Positions 54,201 to 64,000 of a stretch of 64,000 nt of DNA are shown here, in pieces. Source of the stretch: Pterobdella sp. o SKG-2022 (Eukaryota > Annelida > Clitellata > Hirudinida > Piscicolidae); NCBI GenBank assembly GCA_964035795.1, contig OZ038323.1, forward strand, positions 10,224,291 to 10,288,290. The letters run 5' to 3'. The notes beneath the pieces were generated by a model, which was not told the origin of the DNA, made no database searches, and saw only the letters and a list, made by a program, of their open reading frames with translations. The first letter of the stretch is position 1; each line of letters starts with the position of its first letter. A program made the translations under genes and the position numbers.

Positions 54201-55709
54201 ACATAATATGCTCTGGATGAATTTTAAAATATCTCTTCATAAAATCTTAAGTCTAGTTCCTATCACGCCATCATAATCGCCTTATGCTTGAAAAATTTCC
54301 ATAAATATCTATAAATTCTTGCTTTTAAGCTTTTACAGCTAAATAATCTAGTTTGAAATTTATTTGCACTCTGAAAAACTTATTCCAACACAACAAAAAA
54401 ACCAAAAAACCATAAAACAAAAAGACAACACAACATAACATACAGCAAAATCACACAGAAAAAAATATATACCCACGGATCAACTCGACAAACTCCCAAG
54501 TGCCAGGGGACGGTGGCCCAGTAGAAACAGAAATGAGATGGACCCTGTGCTGCATCTGTTGGGGGATGTCTGCCCACATCACCAGCGTGTTCTTGTCGTC
54601 TTTTGAGATATTTTTATGTTAATATCATTATTATTGTCATCCTCATTAGGTTGTTTTACAGAGATTTTTCATTGAAGGATATTTCATTTGCTTAGACTTT
54701 TAGAATTCAAACAAACGCATTTAAGCTTAATAGTTTATGCATTGAAGGCACGTTGAAACCCATAATATCTCAAAACTTCTCAAAAAACCATCACTCATCT
54801 CCCCCCACATCAAACCAACTTCACACCAATTAGCTAAACCAGCTAAACCCCCTATTACACAGCTAAAAACTTGCAAACTGAGCTCTAACAGCCTCTTGAG
54901 GGAGAGCCATGATAATATGTACCATTAGTTATGCCACAGTTCATTGGCTATGCATGTTGGTGGTGAATTCGATAATTTTTTATGTATGGCAACTTTATCA
55001 GTGTCCGTAGGGCTTGTTTTATATTGCATAAATTTGTTTCTCAGTTATTTATTGTTGCTGTGTTTCATAATGATTATTTAGATATGATATTCAAAATTTT
55101 TTTGAAGTGTTTTTTATTTTAGTTGTTTTTATGCTTATTGTTAAACTCCTACATTCTTTTCCTGATCCCAGCTTCACCGTTTTGTCATTCCAGCTTATCC
55201 AGAAATGTCGGTAGTCTTCCCTGCTTAAAACATTTGGAGTGTAACTCTCCACCTGAGTATCAAAAAAATTTTTTAATTAATTAAATTAATTTTTCAATTA
55301 AATAAAATATATAATTAAATGACTTAAAAGAAAAAACTTTAATCAACTGAACAACTTAAGAAATTAATTACTCCATTTAATTAACTAATCCAAAAATTGA
55401 ATAATGGAACTAATTAACAAAGATATAAATACTACTCAAACAGACTTTAACAGCGCCTCGTCCGCCATATTTGATTGCACATGTAGTGTTACCTCGTCCA
55501 CCAATCACAACCTCGTACGTCTTCCGATCTGTGTCACCATACATATATGACAAAGCCACGTGAGCATCTGCCGCCGCCATTACCCGGAAACAGATGTGGG
55601 TTTTTCGACTCACAGAAACTTCCGGTAAATATTGATAATCATACTTGGCAGGCGTCAGAACTGTTATGAAGTTTTCTGGAAGATTATTGGGTTCATTTAT
55701 AGTGTCCAT
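51263..55709 (-). CDS. FAMeT domain - winged helix - nucleoside phosphorylase-like protein
   Basis: Multidomain protein of unknown role. Exons in transcript order: 55709-55446, 55252-55153, 54599-54473, then unresolved exon(s), one ending at 53076, then 52973-52837, 52660-52511, 52414-52292, 52041-51756, 51683-51263. All joined phases agree except across the unresolved gap. The N-terminus from MDTINEPNNLPENF carries a farnesoic acid O-methyltransferase-type domain (Methyltransf_FA): HICFRVMAAADAHVALS, YEVVIGGRGNTT, then FWISWNDKTVKLGSGKE and a GPPSPGTWEF strand. Next is a winged helix: KIIQNLEEAFPMSLSMSEIM, then MAEIVMFLKQMTKERLVVET and GYWMRAP. The C-terminal half is a PNP/UDP/MTAN-type nucleoside phosphorylase-like domain: VTVGIITSLFIEKTAMDSMM, VAYSIGSMGDKMAVC, VVGVGGGVPSF with RRGDVVLSCP, HVGAVASGNTVSND, GVSDYCNGYSTKSWQPY, ending in a long helix. 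It resembles the phosphorylase domain found in ankyrin/NB-ARC proteins. Despite the name, methyltransferase activity of the first domain is not safely inferred. Confidence 0.85.
53311..53331. repeat. (TA)n microsatellite
   Basis: About ten TA dinucleotides in the unresolved intron region of the FAMeT/phosphorylase gene. Confidence 0.85.
53899..54085 (+). mobile_element. tRNA-derived SINE, most complete copy
   Basis: The 5' head (53899-53970) looks like a tRNA: A box TAGCTCAGTTGGTGTAGC (53907-) and B box GTTCGATCC (53952-53960), with a pol III promoter layout. The body from 53971 matches the antisense copy at 16141-16250 (ATTAGCACC, TACATTAAATTTGTAGCAAG, GCGCTTTG). The tail passes into ATTACTACATTATATTGCAT. 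It sits in an intron of the minus-strand FAMeT/phosphorylase gene, antisense to it. The B box and continuous body argue for a SINE, not a tRNA gene. Confidence 0.8.
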
Positions 55710-55826
55710 ATGAATGAATGCAGGATATTTAAAAAATTAATCTGAAAAATTTTTTTTTAAATTTAAAAGTAAATTTAACAAAAAAATCAAAAATAAATAT
55801 ATAAAAAATCAAAACCTACCATTGAA

Positions 55827-57905
<2,079 letters not shown>

Positions 57906-58129
57906 CTGCCGGTTTGGGTAACAATTACCGTCATTAACTTAACTCTTTAAATGTTTTTGGCTATTTTAAATCATCATAATCTTTGTATAATATTAAGTAC
58001 TGAAAGGAAATGCACTGAATTGGTAAAAACCTTTTAAAAATGTCCCAGGAAGTCTTTCCAGTCTTATTTTTGTACCAAGAGAACTTTTTTGCGTCGCCAA
58101 GGCTATAACTATAAATTTTAAAAACCAAC

Positions 58130-58789
58130 TTATTGAAAACAAATGTCAATTTGTCTCAAATGCGTGTTATTTAGTTTTTCAGCTTTATTTGTTAAGTGAT
58201 TATTATTATTCATTATAAAGTTAAAACTTATGATTGAATTTAATGAATTCCTACTTCTATTTTTAGTTGTTTTTTCATAAAAGTTCATCGGAGTTATATC
58301 CTCTATTTGAGTTTCATTTGGTATTCTGTAAGAGGTGTGAGTAGTAGTAGTAGTTGTTGTAGTTCCAGTATTTGTTGTATTCGTTTCATTAGTATTATTA
58401 CTATTAGTAGTAGTATTAGCTGTAGTAGTTGTATTACTATTAATATTAGTTGTAGTAATTGTATTATAATTATTAGTTGTAGTAGTAGTGTTTGTGTGGG
58501 TCGGTGCACTGTTTGCTATCTTCGCTGCAGTTTTAATCGTCGTTTTTATATCCGTTGTAACATTTTTGTTATTATTATTATTGATATTATTGTTTCTATT
58601 TATTTTGATGATATTATTGTTATTATTATAGTTATTATTATTTTTTTTATTATCTGTATTTGTGTTGTTTTTGTTGTTATGCAGATTTTCATGAATAATG
58701 GCGGGGCACTTAGTAGTTTGAGTTACGTTGGGAGTGTCTTCCACTGGAACAAAATCAAATACCGTTTCCATAATAGTGTGGTTTCCCAA
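58130..58789 (-). other. Asn/Thr-rich open frame, possible exon
   Basis: A 219-codon frame starts near METVFDFVPVEDTPNV, passes through a long Asn-rich then Thr-rich low-complexity stretch made of AAC/AAT/ACT repeats, and ends near PNETQIEDITPMNFYEK. The two non-repetitive ends look moderately protein-like. It could be an upstream exon of the unrecognised gene at 55.8-57.9 kb, or chance opening through a simple repeat. Confidence 0.3.
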
Positions 58790-59737
58790 AAAGATTTGAA
58801 ACTTATAACCAAAGTTACCAATGAATTAAGCAAACACTATTAGTTTGAAGAATGTTTGAAATCCATCAAAAAGCAGCGGATGATGTTGAAAATGATTTTA
58901 ACTGATTCAGTAATGTAGAAAAAAATTAAATACAAAATGAGTGGAAATGTTTGAATATTTCCATACAAAACAACATGTTTTTGCCCGGGAGTTTATCTAG
59001 CAAAGAAGAAGCTGCGTGAGTCATACAGGCTCTATCTATTGAATAATTATAGATAATACTTTCCCAACGCTGTGCTCGTTGTATTTATAGCTGAAAGATT
59101 ATAAAAAAATGTCTCGAAAGCAATAACTTTAAAACTCAATTTTTGAAGCATTATCTACTCGAATAATTAGAAGAAAAAATCAGAAAAAAATTTAAGTATA
59201 AAAAAAGAAAAATATTAAAAAAAATAAAAAAAACGGGAAAAATCGTTGATATATAAGGCAAGTAGAGCGGCCAAAGAAGTCGATTCTGTCGCTTTGAAGT
59301 GCCAGATATTAGACAAAATCCCTCAACTTTAAGTAAAAACTAGTTTTTCATTTGTTCTTAAATTCAACTCAAGCTTGAAACCATAAAAAGGTGAATTTCA
59401 TAATTTTATTTCAATAATTTATATATTTCGATGAATAAATTTCAATAGAAGTCAAAGCCAATCCCAAGAGTTTGCACCTTTTTACTCATTAATCAAGTTG
59501 TTACCCTCGCCTGGCTTCTCATACGTTTTGCTCCTTTTTAATTCGTCACAAACTTTCAAAACCATACATGACAGAGTCCATAGTAATTTTTCAACACTCA
59601 AGCTTACAATCCTAATCTCACAGGCAATCAGGCGCGAGAATTTCCCAACTTTCGGAATAATAGCTTTGTTAAGTAGCACTTATTTTAAGCTGGTGTTAAA
59701 AAAAACATGACTTTTAAATATTTAATGATCAAGTGAG

Positions 59738-59849
59738 CTACAGGAGAAGTTCCCATGTTTCGTTATTGTCTTCCGGGGCGAAGGTGGCTTGGAAACGAGC
59801 CAAATTATCTCTATTGATTTCGATAGTAATAAAAAACGTTTTTGAATTG
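59738..59849 (-). other. Candidate terminal exon, unassigned
   Basis: After an AG (ACAAATAG) the frame reads KTFFITIEINRDNLARFQAT then FAPEDNNETWELLL and a TAG. Composition is unlike the surrounding AT-rich noise. No upstream partner exon found, so the call is weak. Confidence 0.3.
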
Positions 59850-61058
59850 CTATTTGTTTTAGGACGTATTTTTTTTCAACACTGCACTCAACTGGGTCCC
59901 AAGCTAGACCAGACGCATTGAATAAATGACTCAAAAGCGTCCAATATGAAAAAAGCCAATTTTAAAAAATCAAGTTTTTTAAATGAATTATTCTACTCCA
60001 ATTCTCAATTTAATAACTTCTACTCCGCCCAGACTATAAATAAATATAATAAAATTCCTTACATTATATCGTTATTATTTTTATTGTTATTATTATTCAA
60101 ATACCGAGAAAAATTTGCGAAAGGAAATACCTTTCTGAAAAAATGCCTTTTTGTTGCGAAACAATTTAATAATGAATTGACTTGAACGCAAAAGCCTTTT
60201 TCAATTCGTTCATTATGAATCTATCGTTATCACCCACCATAACCAAGCATTAGTTATTTATTAATTTTTATCAATTTCAAATATCGCTTTATTAAATCAA
60301 CTGAAGTATTCAATAAACATCTTCACTTAATTAAATTTTTTGTCATAATTAATATTCTTCTGCGGAGCTGCGTGAAACGTTCAGTAAAAACGAGCAGCAA
60401 TAAATTAGATATTCAAGCTATTAAGAGTAATGTGTAATGAAAATTTAATTGGAAACTATTAATTTTCTCAAAATTCTTCGTACGTTGTTTAAATTTTAAG
60501 CTTTAATGAGTGCTCTAAATTTAAAAAAAAAATTTTTTTTAAAATTACAAAGTTTTTCTTTAACAAAATCACCTAAGTGTTGAAAGTTAAAATTACATTA
60601 TTTTTACATGTATTAGCAGAATTTTTCATTAGTTTTTTTACATACAGACTCAAAAAGTTAAAAATGGCGCTAGATTCAATTTAAATGCTGATCTTATCAA
60701 CTCGACCTAGCTACGAGTTCTGCCTTGAAATTATCAGAAAACATTCCTAAACCTTGAAAATCAGCGCTCATTTTTTAAAATGGCAAAAATTTTCACCATT
60801 TTAAGTCCCCCAATATCCCCTCCACTAGACATATACTTACATAGCCATTTTAACAAATCTATAATTCAGACCTCAAACCTAAACTCAAAAATTCCTTAAA
60901 CACCCTAACCACCAATATGAAAACCCTGTGATAAGAACCAAACTGCTTGCCAAAAGCATTTCTGAGGCTTGAAGACGATATTTAGGCGATAACGTGCGAG
61001 AAGACGGTAACAAATCCACCAGGATGCACGGCGCCATTTTTATCGTGGTCAATTGGCT
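59850..61058. other. Intergenic, no supported gene
   Basis: AT-rich. A minus-strand ATG at about 60960 opens a short hydrophobic, signal-peptide-like frame (MLLASSLVLITG), just upstream of the X-box on that strand; too short to support. Confidence 0.45.
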
Positions 61059-61072
61059 GTTGCCATGGTAAC
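61059..61072. promoter_or_regulatory. Perfect palindromic RFX X-box
   Basis: GTTGCCATGGTAAC is two inverted half-sites (GTTGCC and GGTAAC) two bases apart, the consensus for RFX transcription factors, which in animals drive ciliary genes. It sits in a locally GC-richer patch (about 60930-61180) containing GGCGCCATTTTTAT, which looks promoter-like. The target gene is unclear; a start on either strand is possible. Confidence 0.6.
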
Positions 61073-64000
61073 GAATAAGATATTAATTTGGGAGCAAACC
61101 GTAAATAAGAGAAGTGGATTGCTGCGATGTTATACTGGTTTCCTGTATTTCCGTTGTCTTTTTACCGCAGATCTTGTCGACCTATTGATTGTTATTAATT
61201 ATGAAGTCTTTAGAGTGTAAAAACTTTTCTTTTGGAGTTGTATATCTTAATTATAGTGTTTTATTTGATGGCGATAATCAGAAGTTGAGAGTTATGGCAC
61301 GAATGTCTTTTAGATCGCAGCAGTTGGTTGTGGTGTTTGAGGGAAGCATTGGGTTAAATTCAGTCAAATGAAGTTGAGCAGTTCAAAAGGTTTCTATAAG
61401 AAAGTTTAAGCGTTGGATAAAATTTCTTGCGGAAGAAAAATTGATGGAAATTTCTCCGAAAGATTTGCACAGAAAAATAATTAATGGCGAATAAAGAGAA
61501 ATTTAATATATTCAAAACTAAATTTCAATTTTACACAAGAAATATGAAAATTGAAGCTATAAAATGTAAGCTTACGTCGCTTGTTTAAAGTTTTATTTCG
61601 AAAGCAATTTGCCACACAACAAAGCTCTAAGCTTTGTATCACCAACAACCATTATACATAGCTGAAATATCAATTGGTGTTCTGAAAAAATGATACGATC
61701 CTCTTACAATTAAATAAAAACCATAAAACCATTATTCAAAAAAAACTAAAAATAAACTTGATATCAAAAAAATCTTAAAACAAAACAAAATCAAATCAAA
61801 ATATGAAAACAAACAAAAACAAGCATAGATGCGTTTGGAGCAAAGAAAACAAAACATATGACAGTTGACGATAATATCAGCCACACGCTAATCGTTAACT
61901 ATCAAAATCCATCGCTTTAATCCTCATTTTACGTCATATTTACGCTTAGCGTTCCTGTATTAAAATAAAAGCATAACTTATGACGTAGTTCTAGCTTATT
62001 CCTTCTAACTTATTGGTAAATGTGAAAATTAAATACTGATTTGGTTATAATTTCCATGTTTTTTAGTGTTTTTTGTTTGTTTCTCAGGGGTTTAATAGTT
62101 TTGTGGGAAATTTTTCTAGAGATGCTGATTTTAAGAATTTTATACAAAAATCGTTCAATTTTTATTTTTATGTCTCATTAGTCAGATTTGAATTTACTTT
62201 TTAATTTTTTTTTGTATTTTCGTTTTTATTTATTTTTTAAAATCTGTTTTTTTTTATAGTTTTCATTCAACAGTTACCTTTATAATTTTTCAGTTTATTA
62301 TGCTTATCATCATCAAAGCACTGAAACTCTCAAGTATTTTCTATATTATTCCAATAGTATCTCCTATCTCATACCAATATAACCCCAACATATCACCTCT
62401 ATATAACAATAATACCCCAAATTTGATCAATACTACCACTACCAATACACCACATTCTCCCCTCCTTCCTTCCTTCTCTTCCACCCTTTTATCCCTCCAC
62501 TCCTCTTTCTTTCCTCCCCTTCTCCCTCCCACCCTCCGTCTCCCCTCTCCACCCCTCTCCAACACTAAAACTTCATCCACCTCAACATACATTCATTATG
62601 CAATCATTACGAGCATTCCTTCCCTATGGTTCCCGACCATATTTTGAAGCTCTACAAATTATCGATGACGTCACCACTTCCGTCATTTGAAATATGCTTG
62701 CTTATCATTGTAGTTCTCTCTTATTCAACGCTGGTATCGCCTTGTTATATGATCTTATTTTGATATTTATTATGCTGTATCTTTGGGTTGTTTAGGTTTT
62801 GGGGAAATGCGGAAAAGTAATTTTTTGTAAAAGATTTTGTTTTTAAAATCTTTATGGTTTTCTATTTTTTGATGTTTGAGTTTGTAATACTGATTAAATA
62901 TACAAATATAATTTTAAAATATTAGCTAATGGTAATATAATTTTATATTCAGTTTCAAACATTTAATGTAAAAACTTCTGGACTCGACCTCAAACCCCTC
63001 ATTTTGTTTCATAAATACTCGCGGAAATAAAAAAATAATTTAAACGTAGTTTTGGTCTATAAAGATACTTAAAAGTCGGTAAATGAAACAGTAATGGAGA
63101 AGAGATGTTTGAACAGAAGCACGTTGTCAGATTACTTTTCTTTCGAATCTAATTCCACCCAGACCCAACGACATCCTAAGAGCACCCTTGGGAGGGGAAT
63201 AAAAAATTAATTCTCGTGAAAGAAATTAAATTCTTGTTTTGGGTTTTTTGGACCGTTGCGACTCGCACACTTCACCGACTAATTTTGTTTTGTGTGGTTG
63301 AGTTTGTGTTTTTCAATTTTTCGCACTTTGGTTTTTAAAGGGTTTATGGTTTAGTATTGTATACAATTTGTTGTATTAAAGCAAAGTTTCTCGATTTTGT
63401 GTTTTAAGATGGTGTGTAAAATTGCCCCAAAGGTCAGGCAGTATAGAGAAAAGGAGAGCAAAAATGCTTAGTCTAATTATGCCCTCACACACCAGAGAGC
63501 ACAGCTTGTTATTATAGTTGCTGAAGCGTGCAAACCCATGAAAGAACTGCATGGTTGTATAACTGGCTTGTGTCAGCAGTTCATTTTGGAATGTATCAAT
63601 TACTTTAAAGAATTTGTATTTTTTCCTCGAAGCTAAAAGCAGATCAAAGAAAACGTTCAAATTTAAACAAAAATGCATATTTTTTTGATCGAATTTTTAA
63701 AAAAATTCATCAAATAAAACCTAATAAAAAGAACAGAAGAACTTGTAACCGAAAGAGTGGGTGAATGGGCATCAAAGAAGTAGTGTTGAAAATACTTACA
63801 CTCGATAAGCGGAATGAAGGAATATCTATAAAATAAAAATGACACTGGAGCGGAAGTAGTGGCGCTGTCAAAACAACATTTCGCTTTTAATTTACACTAA
63901 GCTTGAAGTAAAACTGCGATTTTTTATAAAAATTGATCTCAATTTTGTAAGATTTTCATGTTTTTTAAATTATCGTGCAGTTATTTTAAAAAATTTTTGA
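61073..64000. other. Intergenic, no supported gene
   Basis: AT-rich with chance ORFs of 60-115 codons. Contains a perfect inverted repeat ACAAAGCT-CTA-AGCTTTGT (61618-61636), the pyrimidine tract at 62452-62570 and no recognised domain. Confidence 0.5.
62452..62570. repeat. Long polypyrimidine tract
   Basis: About 120 bp almost wholly C and T on the plus strand (CCTCCTTCCTTCCTTCTCTT type), rare in this AT-rich window. Confidence 0.85.

Noticed and set aside
58307..58843. Plus-strand 178-codon Ser/Ile/Cys-rich frame
   Set aside because: It is the antisense reading of the Asn/Thr triplet repeat region.
62300..62647. 115-codon plus-strand frame rich in Pro, Ser, Leu and Thr
   Set aside because: It runs through the polypyrimidine tract, where stops are rare by composition.

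Overview
The window is nuclear DNA from a metazoan, most likely an AT-rich invertebrate. Genes are split by many short GT-AG introns and separated by AT-rich, simple-repeat-filled spacers. The gene set is animal-specific: a nuclear-receptor ligand-binding domain, a seven-repeat protocadherin-like gene, COX6C, SRRM2/CWC21, NOA1 and a C2H2 zinc-finger gene. A tRNA-derived SINE family is present in at least three copies. I cannot fix the phylum from sequence alone. No prokaryotic features, CRISPR arrays or rRNA genes were seen.

Layout: 1-4.35 kb has no supported gene. 4.35-9.07 kb (minus) holds a nuclear receptor of seven exons whose phases all agree; it has a ligand-binding domain but no visible DNA-binding domain. 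10.70-13.31 kb (plus) is SRRM2/CWC21, followed only 144 bp later on the same strand by NOA1 (13.45-17.89 kb, 13 exons, circularly permuted mitochondrial GTPase). 18.26-20.39 kb (minus) is a seven-finger C2H2 protein. 21.06-21.37 kb (plus) is COX6C. 24.07-25.9 kb (minus) has unassigned coding-like segments.

26.36-50.27 kb (plus) is one large protocadherin-like gene with 13 recognised exons and introns up to about 5.4 kb. 51.26-55.71 kb (minus) is a multidomain gene joining a farnesoic-acid-O-methyltransferase-type domain, a winged helix and a nucleoside-phosphorylase-like domain. 55.83-57.91 kb (minus) is the 3' part of an unrecognised gene ending in a C-terminal membrane-like helix. The last 6 kb has a perfect palindromic RFX X-box near 61.06 kb in a locally GC-richer island, a long pyrimidine tract, and no supported gene.

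The genes do not form one pathway. SRRM2 (spliceosome), NOA1 (mitochondrial ribosome GTPase) and COX6C (respiratory complex IV) are housekeeping genes packed in about 10 kb. The protocadherin, nuclear receptor and FAMeT/winged-helix/phosphorylase genes are larger, with long introns. Exon ends were chosen by eye from GT-AG sites, reading frame and family resemblance; every joined phase was checked by arithmetic where stated.
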